A DNA stretch of 64,000 bases, taken from Isoetes taiwanensis. Lineage: Eukaryota > Streptophyta > Lycopodiopsida > Isoetales > Isoetaceae. The translations under genes and the position numbers were made by a program. The DNA lies in the NCBI GenBank assembly GCA_021234155.1, contig JAJEKV010000032.1, forward strand, positions 1,698,163 through 1,762,162, given 5' to 3'. Under the pieces are notes generated by a model. That model did not search any database and was not told the DNA's origin. It worked only from the letters and a program-made list of their open reading frames with translations. Shown one piece after another: positions 33,000 to 44,942 of the stretch. Every line of letters begins with the position of its first letter. Positions within the stretch are counted from its first letter, which is position 1.

Positions 33000-34900
33000 T
33001 TTTGTGTCAAATGTGTCATTTGCATCTTTTTGTGCATCTTTTTGTGTCATGGGTAGGCCACTTAGGTTATTTGATTGAGATTGCTTGGTTTAATTTTAAC
33101 CTTTTTCCATCTTCGAGTATGGAAAGCAATTGCATACATTTAGATGATTCAAGTCAACAATTTGTTCAAACTTTCATACTAATAACAAAGTGCATAATTT
33201 CAAGTCTTTACAAATAGCAAAATCACATAGTTGTTGACCATAAATATTTAATATGGTCACATCTCTAGCTACGATGGTTAGATTATATGCTTTTGTTTAA
33301 TAACAATATTTTCATGTGTACGATGTATTGGAAGGCGGTGTGAATTTGGGATAAGAATGGTTATTCTACAATTAGCCCAATGAGTTTCATGCTAAAGAAT
33401 GGAAATCCATGCAAAACATCTCTGATAGAATAAACATTTATCCTCTCTGTATATCACCCGACCATCGACCATAGTTATTGCAAGCAAAGTTCGGTAGAAG
33501 AGCACTTAAGCATTTCCTTCACGTGCAATATAGAAGTGAACACTACAAGGAATATTTTTCATTTAAACCAAGTAGATGCTTTTGCAACATGCTCCACATT
33601 TAATACAAACCCTCAACTTAAATCCATCATCTTCTTTAGTATTTGAATATGCTAAATTGAAGGAGAGTACATAAGCTCAAAATTATAGAAAAAGGAAAAG
33701 TTAACCTGCCATATTGTTGGCAGCCAAGACAACCTTGTCTGAAGCAGTGTCTACGTACTCCACTTTATGGAATAAGCAAAAACTGTTTGTAACGTACAAC
33801 ATCGAAGCCCTGCTGTATAGTTCTGCCAGGTATGTATAACCATAGCAGCATGTTTTCAAATGTTAGGTTGTCTTTTAATGGTGGCAAATAAACATACTAT
33901 ATGACAGACTGCTATCATTTTTAAGGGCTCACAAGACATTGTAAAACTGCAGGAGCTGCCCAAGTTTTGCATTACTAATAAAGCAATTTTGGCCTGAATA
34001 TTCCGATAGGAAGTAAAGGTATGACAACATGTTTTGAGCATCTATATTGTTTCCTTAGCCGTAGGCTTCAATAAGCTTGCCAAGGTAAAATTGCCCTTTT
34101 TCTTCCAATTTCTTGAATTTCAATCAAAATTGAGGTAGAAAAGCTAGGGCCCACCATATGTCATGTTTATGATATGGATCACATAAGTGTACAGGAAAGA
34201 CTTCTTTAAAATATGTCATTAAAGGGATACCCACATTATATTTTGTTGAAACTGGGATCCAAAGGCGGGGAAGTTCAAGCATATTTTCTATGATGCTTCA
34301 TTTGCACCGTAGAGCATGGGTATAGGTTAGTACATACTTTTTGTTATGTTCGTCTAAAATGTAAAGACCAGTCATTCCATTAGTTGTTTAATTACTCCCT
34401 TTAATCTCATTTTCAAATAATCTTGATTTTCACTGATATCAATAATGTTGTAAGGAAGTCAAATATTAAAGGGTTGTATTATGACCGTACTTTAGGATCA
34501 ATTTGTCCTATGACATTTTTGTATACGTATGGTTGTAAAGGAAAAATTTGGCACCAAAAGTTCATAAAAAAAGTAGTGTTCACTATTTTATGCCTATTTT
34601 ACCTTTAGTGTGCTAGAAGTATGTATTATTGGACCTTAATAGAATCAATTACCTTATAGTTTTGAATGTTTTTTCATGTGCAAAAGATGTCATAGAAGGC
34701 AGAATCCTTCATACATTCTAGATTGAGGACCAACTTGATGTATGCTGCCAATTCTCTTATCAGTATGTATGACAAGTGTGGAACGCTTATTGAGGAGGTT
34801 ATGCTCATCAATTTGAGATTTGAAACGTCATTTCTTGGACTTTTATGATTGCAGCATGTACTGAGCTCTTGAACTTTTCTAAATCAATCACATCTATCAA
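33000..34900. other. AT-rich stretch, no gene recognised
   Basis: Only short low-complexity frames on both strands. No domain or repeat structure was recognised. Confidence 0.55.
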
Positions 34901-34943
34901 TTTATACAGATGCTGATCTGCCCACAACCCTATTTTGTTTTGT

Positions 34944-35405
34944 TAGTATAATAACCAACACATAACTACCATTGACATTAATAAATATAACCATTGGATC
35001 CAACACATTTAAATTAAAATCCCCCTTAAACCCCCTTTGGTTTGGGTGCATATTCACACGGGGGGTGACTCCGGGCAACGAGAGCTGTTGGATAGGCATA
35101 TTCACCCCTTATCCTTTAATCTACACCGTACGTAAAGCTCCTCATTTGTGGGGTATGCAAGTACAAGATTTGCTATACTGTATAATAAGATTCGCAAAAT
35201 ACTATAAGATTTCAACCGGAATACTATATGGTGTTGATTTCGTACGTCCAAAATACAATTATGAGGGCTCTCACGCCCTACGCCACCCGGTGTGAATATG
35301 CACCCAAACCAAAGGGGGTTTAAGGGGGATTTTAATTTAAATGTGTTGGATCCAATGGTTATATTTATTAATGTCAATGGTAGTTATGTGTTGGTTATTA
35401 TACTA
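34944..35405. mobile_element. Second long-hairpin element, about 117-bp arms
   Basis: 34944-35060 and 35289-35405 are inverse copies (TAGTATAATAACCAACACAT ... TGCATATTCACAC), homologous to the arms at 32600-32973. The loop is longer and differs in sequence. CAGCCCTTCGGGCC follows the right arm closely, and another arm scrap with CGGCCCTTCGGCC lies at about 35490-35575. Confidence 0.85.
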
Positions 35406-35899
35406 AAACCCACAGCCCTTCGGGCCATAAAAAAAAAGACGTGAGAATATAAAAAGACATTTAAAACATGTAGCAATATGTGTTATGTGTTTATGTTAAT
35501 AATGTTAATGATAGCTATGTGTTGGTTGTTATATATAAAAAAATTTTCGGCCCTTCGGCCTAAAATTTTGTTCTCGTTATTCTAATCAAACTAGAACGCA
35601 AGCAGTTTGCATAAAAAATGGAAAGCAGAGGAGTCAATTAATATACATAAGCAACTTTTTCATTAAATGTACACCGCCAGCCAAAGGTTTAGTAGCTTCT
35701 TATGCTGAGGAAAATAAGAAATGAGGAAGAGCTACATAGTTACTTCCTCCAAAAAAGCAAACAGAATAAAATGTAGCATACCTTTAAAGAATACACCACT
35801 CTTCTAGGTCTAGGCGTGAAATTTTGCCATAGCTCTCAAGGAATGCACAAGCCTAGCGGACCATGCACGGATTGAACTGAACAAAGAGAAAAAAAGGAT

Positions 35900-36470
35900 T
35901 CACCTATTTGGGCACTTGGAAATGCATTTGAAATGGACTTGGAAATGCATGTGGATCTTCATATCGCTTATATTCTTCACATACATCTTCATAGTCATCT
36001 TCATATGCATCCGCTTCATATTCTTCTTCAAAAGCCCGGCTTCTTCATATTCATCATATTCATTTTCATCTTGAAAATCATATCCATGATAAATAACTTT
36101 ACCTTGCCTATGTTTAGCATTTGATCCGCGAATCGGATGTTGGAAGAAACATTTAATCTCTGCTTTGAGCTCTGCTTTGGACCAATATTCTCTCACATAT
36201 CCCCGAACTCGAGGCATATACTCCACGCATCAAGATCCAAAGCATCAAGTCCTGAGAATCGTTGAACAGATTTTTCACAAGGTATATGAATAAGAAGCAC
36301 CCTCGCCGCTTATCTTAGCTTTTTGAAGATCCAGAGCATTCTATCTAAAGAATGAAAATATCCATCTCTGTACACCACTTCCATGGGCGGAAATTGGTGG
36401 GCATAAACTGATCCTTCTAAAATCTCTGTAACTGCAAAGGAGTAAGCCACCATACCTTACATAAAAAACC
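35900..36470 (-). pseudogene. Unassigned exon-like fragments
   Basis: On the minus strand 36226-35900 reads ECYMP-type sequence leading to GKVIYHGYDFQDENEYDEY and a Lys/Met-rich tail. The stretch 36470-36240 contains VAYSFAVTEILEG and EVVYRDGYFHSLDRM in changing frames. The acidic and conserved-looking phrases suggest host gene exons, but I cannot name the gene. It lies on the same strand as the ACP frame just upstream. Confidence 0.35.
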
Positions 36471-36626
36471 GTAAACCGGTTTCATGTCCAATTTCCGAAG
36501 TTACATGATGATTATTCAAATCTCATATTCAAAGAAGCCCGGCCTCTTCGTCTAGAAGGTGTTACCATGGTATAACAAAGGTGTGGCATCTGTTTTGCCA
36601 AAAAATATGGAGGATACACAACTAAG

Positions 36627-36971
36627 CTATTTTGCCATTGGGTGTGAAGCAATGTACTCAATGGCATCATGGCATGTAGCAATCTTGTCAGCTTCATTAT
36701 CAGGAATTTCCAAAGCAAATTCTTCTTCAAAACCCATCACAACTTCTACTGTGTCCAAGCTATCCAACCCCAGGTCTTTCTCAAAGTGAGCTGTTGGTGA
36801 AACTTTTGCCGGATCCACCTTTGGACAGTTCTTGATGACGGATAACACCCTATCGGTTACAACTTTTTTATCCAGATAAGTGCCCTGAGCTTCTCCGGAA
36901 AACAGTCGGAAGACGCTAGTGCGCCCAACTGACAATCTAATATGTCTTGATATGAACTGCTTCATGGCCAT
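36627..36971 (-). CDS. Mitochondrial acyl carrier protein, intronless copy
   Basis: A complete 114-codon frame runs from ATG at 36971 to TAG at 36627. The N-terminal about 25 residues are basic and hydroxylated (MAMKQFISRHIRLSVGR...RLF), a typical mitochondrial presequence. The mature domain contains EKDLGLDSLDTVEVVM, with Ser71 in the DSL motif as the 4'-phosphopantetheine attachment site, followed by EEFALEIPDNEADKI. Mitochondrial ACP carries acyl chains for octanoate/lipoate synthesis and is tied to complex I and Fe-S assembly. Length and motifs fit the family. The lack of introns and its place among broken gene fragments suggest a retrocopy or captured gene, though the frame is intact. 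Nearby sequence does not show a clear promoter. Confidence 0.85.
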   Translation of the reverse strand: MAMKQFISRHIRLSVGRTSVFRLFSGEAQGTYLDKKVVTDRVLSVIKNCPKVDPAKVSPTAHFEKDLGLDSLDTVEVVMGFEEEFALEIPDNEADKIATCHDAIEYIASHPMAK

Positions 36972-37284
36972 GCCCTGGATAGCGTGTGCGGCGATTTCCT
37001 TCTACTGCCCTCTTCGATTCTGTGGCCGCAGACTCAGCTTTCGTGTTCTTGCTGTGCAGAGGAAATCAATCCACATGCTTGGAGCATGCCTGGGAAAATG
37101 GGAGCTTTGATTCTTCCTCTTCTGGGCGGAATCTGGAAGCATCTGGGCATGGACACGACTATCAGACCAGATGAAACCCTAAGTCTCTCTGAAACCCTAG
37201 AGTGCATATGCACGATGGTTGCATGTGTTCTCCCTTTTTTTTTTCTTCCTTATTTCTTTTTTTTTTTTCCTTTTTTCCAAAAAG

Positions 37285-37372
37285 TGGGCTTTTGTTGTAA
37301 GCCCTTCGATCTTGTCTTTTTAAAGAGGGCTTTTGTTGTAAGCCCTTTGATCTTGACCATTAAGAAGGGCCA
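37285..37372. repeat. Short tandem repeat around GGGCTTTTGTTGTAAGCCC
   Basis: GGGCTTTTGTTGTAAGCCC, itself a small hairpin (GGGCTT/AAGCCC), occurs at about 37286 and 37327 within a T-rich region upstream of the ACP frame, a period of about 41 bp. Confidence 0.75.
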
Positions 37373-37404
37373 AATAAAAAAGGGCGCAAGTTGCATGCAA
37401 ATAC

Positions 37405-37530
37405 TTGGTGCGCTCTAGATGTACCAATTAGTACACCTTATGCAATACGCCCACCAAATCATATGAAAACCTTAGAGAAAACTGTATAAAAGTACAAAAA
37501 AAAACCCCTGTTATTATGCTACATATTGAA
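37405..37530 (-). repeat. Right member of the diverged inverted repeat pair
   Basis: Reverse complement of 28175-28310 with roughly three quarters of positions matching by eye. Shared blocks are CATATGAAAA, AATACGCCC, CCTGTTAT and GCTACATATT. It lies upstream of the ACP gene. Confidence 0.6.
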
Positions 37531-37539
37531 GCTAGGAGG

Positions 37540-40050
37540 AATATCAGACATCTAGGCTGAAAATTTGAACGTAGTTGGTTCAAAACATGGCAGTAGTAAG
37601 ATTAAGCCCTTTTGCAACACCCTTTGTGCATTGGAATCCCCTTCCTAATTAAAAAATTCTCTAAACTATTGCAGAGAGATGCGACGCAGAATAATTATTA
37701 GAAATGCCTTTTCCAACATGGATCTCTTGGCATCAAATGTGGGTCAAGGAACCCTTATGTCTAGACGTGATGGTACCACTATACAAGCATCTAAAGTTAA
37801 CTTGTGGAGCACCATCGTAAGGCCAAAAGTTATTTTTAGCTTCTTTTGCTGCTGGCCCAAGTTTGTGTATGTGTGTGTATATAAATCAATATATAGAAGG
37901 TTTGTATGTGTATGTATACAGATCAATATATAAAGAAACTTAGATGTACGAGGTTTGCGAACTGTCTATGTTTTTATGACGGACATTGTGACTGTCTAAC
38001 TGCAAAAATATAACAATTAATTTCACGTGACAATAATTATTCTCTACCTTGATGCCTATAACTATTTATAGTCCAGTCAATTTTCCTATATGTTTATAAG
38101 GAAAAGATGCAATTTTTGCATTATATACTGCCCCAAACCAGCTTACATAAATGCACATGCACACTTGCACACTTAAGGTAAGGACAATTTCAAACTTTAA
38201 ATGATAATGGATGATCCAAAATTACCAAAATCACGCCTTGCAATCCTATAGCCACATAATGCTTTTCAATTCAGAATAATTTTCTTTTACTCTACGAATA
38301 TAGATGCAAACTCATTTTGTAATTTCATTCTAAACATCACATCTTATTTATGTTCTCAGTCAAAATCCATTGTCTTCATTAATCTTTGAATTTGATACCC
38401 AAGGGAGCGCCCAGCAACACTGGGCACTTTTTCTAGTATTGTTATAACAGAAAATATTGAGCCAATGACGACAATAGTGTGTTACCTTTATAGCATGAGG
38501 GTCTTTCTCTTTCATTCACAAAAGATTCTAGCATGGACTAAAGTGTCTCTTCATGGTTACATTCATGCATGTTACTAAATGGAAATTTAACGAGATTAAG
38601 AGCAGCTCTAAATTGGTCACCAAAATAAACAACTATAGGAGAGAGCTCACTGGATACAAATATGTCCTTGAGTGTCAAGTAGTGTGGATTTCAAGCTATA
38701 ATTCAGCGCATCATCTGGTTGATTGGGTGTACCATTTTGTTTTGGAAGGAGTAATCTTGAAAGGAGTAATTCTCCAGAGGAGAGGATTTCCCGCTGATGA
38801 AGGTGCCTATGGATAGCCCAGAGCAAAAGACTTCGTCTACCATGCATGGTTTAAATAACAATTAATTGCTTCAAGAATGCCAATGCAATAAAGATATGGT
38901 AGCCTTTGCTTGTTCTATGCGGCTATGGTTTTGAAGACTCTGGTAATCATTACCTAAAGTGATGCTTGAATTCTAGCATGTCACCTGTGTGCATCAACTA
39001 AAACAAATTTTAGCCATTGAATCTGTTAATTTATGCATCGATTGCCAAGAAATTTGAAAAACCCTTGAAACTTCTCTCTTTACCCTTAGAATGTCGCTTC
39101 ATCATCAGACTTCAATAGTTTCTTTTGTTGATTAGACCATCAGGTCTGGCTATTTTAGCTCAGATCGTAAGTCTATCGGCAAATAATTTGACTATAATGT
39201 ACAAAAGTTGATATGAACCTCTTAAAACTAATTTTAGTATTGTCTTAAACATCGGCATTATCACGTGTTTGCATCTTATGTTTGGCATGTTTGTTGTTGA
39301 AGCATGATGGACACTACTTCAATTGCATTTTGTAATGATGCCATGCAACTTCTTCAATATAAAATATATAACTTTACTCCTGGATGGACTATTGAGGTTA
39401 TACAGGTTGTTCAAGTGTGCTGCAAGTCATTTCAATCTATGCTAATTTGATTTTTCAACTTTTATACCATCTATTATTTTCCAATCGATGTTGACTTTGA
39501 AAGGTGTAGTTAACATTATTCAATTTGCACACATCAACTCTAAAAATATGTAACATCTTCTTCTTGTTCTCCTAAAAATAAAAATTCTATAGTATTGCGT
39601 CCATAGAGAATTCCAACAAAGTTTGTATACTTGACAAACACCCTTTATTTCTTCTCTTTCCCTTCACCTTAAACACCCCACCCTTTGCCCCAAGCCTGCC
39701 TTACTGCTAGTTTAATTTTTTTCCAAGCCCAAAAAACAACGTCTCCTATAACACACCAAAACAAAAATTTCACTCACTTTCTTTAGCGAGAAATTGAAAC
39801 TCTCATCCTCTATTGTTTAATTGCAGCATACCATCTTTAATCATTGATTGGACTATTGGACTACAGTAGACACAATCCCATACCAGCACCAATGCAACTC
39901 CGCAAATACAAGTGCAAGCCTATGTCTTGTATATTGGACCTTTTTTAATATTGTGATTACCATGCCTCCTAGCATGCTATTTAACCCTCAACTATATTTA
40001 ACATTGCTATCTTAGACAAACTTCTCATTTTGTCTACTCAAGAGTATGGT
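37540..40050. other. AT-rich intergenic stretch without recognisable gene
   Basis: A (TG)n/(TA)n-like stretch lies at 37862-37935. Otherwise only short frames. No tRNA, domain or structured repeat was recognised. Confidence 0.55.
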
Positions 40051-40056
40051 CCTTAA

Positions 40057-40140
40057 AGTGTACTGCATGTACCGTCTCATAGGTCAAGTTTGGCCTCCGC
40101 GGACGTTAAAATATACTTCCTTCCTTCCTTCCTTCCTTCT
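40057..40140. repeat. Repeat fragment ending in a (CTTC)n run
   Basis: GTGTACTGCATGTACCGTCT through GACGTTAAAATATACTTCC and a CTTC microsatellite occur here. The same sequence is found inverted at 48723-48805. It may be an LTR scrap (see that entry). Confidence 0.75.
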
Positions 40141-40496
40141 AATCAATCAAACTTCTATAGATCATTTTTAGGTAGGATAATGCCTCCTTGAGGAATGTCT
40201 GCTAACATGCTAGATCGGTTACGATCTCTCAAGTTTCTTGTTGGTTTGTCCTCAACAAGTCTATCACGACCTTTAGATGCTATATTATTATAAATTCCAA
40301 GTTCCTAAACCTATGCTTCTCAAGTGATGATCATACCCCTTATACATATGGGTTATTATGTCTAGCACTCAAGCATGCATATCATCCTACATCAGTAGCC
40401 TTGCTACTTTGTCACTGGCTCTTCGAGGCATTCAATCTCAGCTATACTTTGTGATCCTTTATCTGCATTGCAAGATCACATGGGAGACTAAAATAT

Positions 40497-40633
40497 ATAC
40501 AACCTAGCTAGTATGTTCTTATAACCCTAGTTAAGAAGGTTGTAGCGCCTAGTGTCTTCATATTATACAACCTAGCTAGTATGTTCTTATAACCCTAGTT
40601 ATCAAGGTTGTAGCGCCTAGTGTCTTCATATTA
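40497..40633. repeat. Two-copy 68-bp tandem repeat
   Basis: ATACAACCTAGCTAGTATG...TAGTGTCTTCATATT occurs twice with a 68-bp offset and very few differences. Confidence 0.88.
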
Positions 40634-41761
40634 CAAGAAACTGCTGCTTACTGTAACTCAACCTGCAATCATGCCTGACCTTGGATGCTTCATCCTACAT
40701 AAAGATTCAATATTGTCTGCACATAATATCCTTTGATCCAAGGTTAGCTACATGCCAGTTTTGTACAAGTAATACTATCCACAACCTCACTTTTAAGCAT
40801 ACTTTACCAATTGTTTACTCATGCCATAACATCTCGCAGTAACCTTATGCTTCTCACAAATTTACACTTCCAAGTACCTTCACTAGATTGCAGGTAATAT
40901 CCTAAAATATTGAAATGCTTGCCAGATGTAGTTAGAATAACATGCAATTCTCAAATCTTCAAATTCTTTACAAAGAGACCACCAATTATAAAGTGGAAAC
41001 TCACACCTACCTCTCTAAATTGCTTGATTCCAAACTAAGCTTTGAGTCTTGAAACCCTTCAAGCACTCATTGTGCCGCGCCCAATATCACACCCCAGTTG
41101 GAGCCGATGCATCTGCCGCCCACATACACATAGAGTTCTTGAGTCCCCACGATGCATAATCATGAACCTCCCAGGTTCATTTAGCATTCCTACTATTGTA
41201 GGTTGATCCTACACCATGCAAGATGGATGAATCCTCGATCCAAACCCATAGCCTAGCTAGCCCCCATAAGCCAAAGCACTCCATAACCTCTCAATGTCTT
41301 ATGATCCATAAAGACCCTGTCTATCGAATTGTGCTTACGCGAGTGCCTAGAGCAAAGATACGACATTCTTATGTCTTATGGATGGACTTTGACATTGAAC
41401 ATAGTAATTCTCGATCATATGTTCTTGGATCCTAGCTTGATCCACATAGCCACATCTATCTTCCTTGCTCTCTTGCTTATGCCTTCCATAGGGATCCTTG
41501 GATCTCTTATATAGATCCTAACTCTGGCGGCACTGTCACTTCACTGTAGCACTACTAGTAGTGAACTAAGTGTACTTCCTTTGCAACACCCTCTTAACTA
41601 GTTGTGCTAGTAATAATTAACCAAATGTGCTTTTTCTTCACAACTACTCAACTAATTGTCTTTAGACACTTGGCGCTTCTTTTATACATTGATGACATAT
41701 GTCCTTTAAACCCATAACACTTAGGTTTAATAGCTCTATATGACCTACGATCCAAAAATTT

Positions 41762-41776
41762 GTATATAACATGATT
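41762..41776. repeat. Target-site duplication of the second LINE, left
   Basis: GTATATAACATGATT is found here and at 45342-45356, immediately flanking the LINE; a 15-bp duplication is typical for LINE insertion. Confidence 0.9.
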
Positions 41777-41896
41777 TTTTTTTTGTTGAAGGACGTCAGA
41801 CTTTATTCAATCAAAGAGTCAAATACAAGTATAAATGCAGAGACAGGAATAAAATCTCAGCGGATAAGCGGAGACCCACCGAGTGAAGCAACCTGC

Positions 41897-42310
41897 CTAA
41901 GCATAAGAGTGCACATCCAAAAACTCCTCAAAAATCAATCGCCTCTTGTGAGGGGCAAGTGAAGAACAATGATACGACTTTACAATGTAACCTTGAGCTT
42001 CTTGGAGAACACGATTATCTGCCACATCCAGACCTTTGAAGATTACCAATCTTCGTCTTTTCCAGATAGTCCAAAGCAACCATCCTGCGGCTAGATGAAA
42101 AGCCTGGCCTTGTAACTCTGTCCAGGTACTTGGGTAAATTGCCAAAAGCAATTGTTGACTTGTTAGTGAAACCTGAAAAAGGGAAAACAACCAGTCCCAT
42201 ACCTGTCTAAGGTGTTCACACATGAAAAAGCAATGCTCAATGGTCTCAGATCCACGCTTGCATACTGGACACTGATTTGATATTCTAGGGTTAAACTTAT
42301 GGACAAGCAC
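41897..42310 (-). pseudogene. Second LINE zf-RVT domain
   Basis: NQCPVCKRGSETIEHCFFMC shows the CxxC...H...C finger, followed by QVWDWLFSLF and AAGWLLWTIWKRRR. The frame begins at the MITE border; the 5' part of the domain (VLWWQILHRCL) lies beyond the MITE at about 42650-42690. Confidence 0.85.
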
Positions 42311-42322
42311 ATTAACCCGCAG

Positions 42323-42642
42323 GGTAAAAGCATGATAGGGTGTCCCTTAAAAAGTATTATTTAGTGACTAAAAAGGTACCTAAAAAGGTAGCCAGGACTG
42401 GGTACTGGGTACATGTATAATATCTCAATATAAGGTATGTTTTAGAACTTTTTATATATATATTGGTCTCCGATAGCATTATCTTTATCTTAACTTTGAA
42501 TATTACCATGTCCTTGACTTTTATTTTGGATTTTTGTATTAGTTTTAATGAAAAGAAAAATGAGAAAGTACCCAGTTCTGAAGTACCTAGTGTATGTACT
42601 TTTGCAGGTTCCAAAAGTGGTACACCCTAACATGCTTTTACC
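42323..42642. mobile_element. 320-bp MITE with 25-bp terminal inverted repeats
   Basis: The ends GGTAAAAGCATGATAGGGTG and the inverse of GGTAAAAGCATGTTAGGGTG are flanked by CCGCAG on both sides (42317-42322 and 42643-42648). No coding capacity. The duplication length (6 bp as seen; possibly 8 with mismatches) leaves a hAT-like origin possible. A relative lies at 59784-60098. Confidence 0.88.
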
Positions 42643-42711
42643 CCGCAGACACCTATGAAGAATCTGCCACCAAAGAACTGCCACTTTAGGATGAAGTAGC
42701 TTGTCCCATGC

Positions 42712-43871
42712 CTAAGACCACACCTTCTGCCATTGAAGAGGAGGAAGTTGAAGAGACCACTTATTAGACGGAGGAAGAATATCAGTATCAAGCAACAACT
42801 GATACATAGAGTTCACAAGTTTGCACTCCTTAATTTCTTCATGACAAACCCATACCAAAATATCTTCTTGGTGTGGCAGAATAGGCTGTAGAAAATCAGC
42901 AACTTTTTGCCAAAGAACTCTATCCCATCGCCCCAATAGAAACTTTAGCGAAAAGCCTCCCATGTCAAAGAATCGGCCCGAGTCATACCATGCTGCAATA
43001 GTTAAGATTCCAGCACTTTTCCAACGTCTTTGAGTCAATGGGTGCTTCAGTAAAGCAAAGTGGTTGATTGTCTACCAGAGGGATCCACCAACAAGGTGCG
43101 ATCAATCGTATTACAAGCAGTTTGGACTGATGTGAAATAAAGTTTTGATCAGGTGCCGTGAATCTAACAATCCCTTTAAGAATGGAGAAGCATTATGATA
43201 AGGCCGCAACTCATAAAATAAACTCCATGGAAGAACAGGTTTGAGTGTGACTTTACCAAAAGGGATAAAGAGGGTAAGAGCCACGTGCAATAAGCCGTGA
43301 ACCCGGGAGAATCATCCTTACCTACGAGAAGCCGCCAAATGAATTTTGAGATCATAACCTTACTCGCAAATGGAAATGTCATGCCCAAACCTCCAGCAGA
43401 CTTAGGTTTTATACACTTAGACCATGCAACCTTCACCACTACCCCTGCTTCATTTCCACCCCAAATAAAGTTTCTAACAACACCCACAATCTCCTGAAAC
43501 TTTGAGTGGGAAGCAAGAATGGCAGAAGCCATATAGACATGTGTGTTGCTTAAGACATGCTTAGCAACCTGTTACCCTTCCGTGCATAGATAACTTAGCC
43601 AGTATCCCACCAAAAAGGTGCCTCCGCAACCCCTCGATTATAACATCCCAAGCATCGGTTGAAACATGAATACCCTTGGGATACCAAGAAGCTTGGTTGC
43701 CTTCCCATGAGGCAACACCTTCCAGGGGTAAGCAAGAACACATGGTGGGACTTCATCATCTAGAGTCCACAAAGCAGAACACTTTTGCCAACCGACCAAA
43801 ACTCCAGAGGCTAAGGAAAATGTGTCAAGCAGAAGCTTTGCATTTTGGAGATTATCAGCATCTGCTTTCAA
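42712..43871 (-). pseudogene. Second LINE, RT connection region
   Basis: Broken pieces in ORF2 order: LASGVLVGWQKCSALW, KATKLLGIPRVFMF, ASAILASHSKFQEIV with FIWGGNEAG and KPKSAGGLGM, then RRWKSAGILTIAAWYDSG. Each is typical of plant L1 ORF2 downstream of the YADD block. Several frameshifts separate them. Confidence 0.85.
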
Positions 43872-43884
43872 AAATAGAAAGGTA

Positions 43885-44942
43885 TCATCCGTGACACCGA
43901 TTAATAATTTCTTGAGAGCCGTTTTTCATAGGAAGACCCCTGATCACATCATCCTCAGCCGCACTAGAAAATAATTGTGAAAGCACCTCTGCCACTATTG
44001 TAAAAAGCAATGGAGCCAAGGGGCAACCTTGACGAACTCCTCTACCAACACGACAGGAAAGACAACAGAGGGCTCTCCCTGGAAGAGTACTGTAGATCTT
44101 GCTGAAGTATGCAACTTCATGACATCTCTTGTGAAAGGGATACCAAACCCTAAAGCCAATAAACACTTCTCTAAAAACCCCAATCCACATTTGTCATATG
44201 CCTTGGCAAAGTCAAGTTTGAGATACACAATACGATGGGCCTTTAGCCTTGCCCAATACATACCTTCATAGGCCGCTGCAACATTATCAAGAATACACCT
44301 TCCAGGCAAGAACCCAGTTTGGGTGGACGAAATTGACTCAGCAAGAACAACACACAACTTCTCTGCCAGAGCTTTCGCAAAAATCTTATACACTGTAGAA
44401 AGCAATGTTATAGGACGCCAATCCGAAATGGTCTTGGGCTCTTTACACTTGGGAATGAGGGAAATAGCACCTGTGTTAAGGATTTTGTCCAAACTTCTGT
44501 ATCTTCTAAATTCACAAAATGCATTATATATATCATCTCCAATCCACTCCCAATATTCTTGAAAAAATTCTACTGGAAAACCGTCAAGACCTGGACATTT
44601 TCCTTTCTCCAATAGGTGAGCCGCTGCGCCTAGATCGTCTCTAGTGATATTTGTCTCTAAAATTGAACGTTGCTCTGCTGAAACAATAGAATGCACTTTA
44701 GTTAACACAGCTGATTGCATGTCCTCCTGAAATGGTAAGCGATGTCGAGCAAAGAATACTGCAAAATGATTATGTAGATGCTGCTTTAGGAGCACCGGAT
44801 CAGAAACCTCCGAGCCATCTGGGAGGGTGAGAGAGTTAATAGAAGTAGCCATCCTCCTCCGTTTTGCCGCCCTAAAAAAGAAATGAGAACACCTATCACC
44901 AGACTTAAACCATTGCAAACCAGCCTTCAACTTCGCCTCCAA
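43885..44942 (-). pseudogene. Second LINE reverse transcriptase core
   Basis: GKCPGLDGFPVEFFQEYW, AISLIPKCKEPKTISDW, RPITLLSTVYKIFAK, STQTGFLPGRCILDN and VYLKLDFAKAYDK are all intact in one frame (44942 to about 44190). GRGVRQGCPLAPLLF then appears after a frame change at about 44080-44180. The YADD box region at about 43880 is damaged. Confidence 0.92.

Noticed and set aside
35933-36124. Plus-strand His/Ile/Leu-rich frame
   Set aside because: Antisense of a Lys/Met/Asp-rich minus-strand stretch with a repetitive codon pattern.
37190-37275. T-rich tract as a LINE poly(A) tail
   Set aside because: The T runs are interrupted by C, and no LINE sequence is adjacent on either side.
40117-40139. 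CTTC run as a regulatory element
   Set aside because: Simple microsatellite, also present in the inverted repeat copy at 48723.
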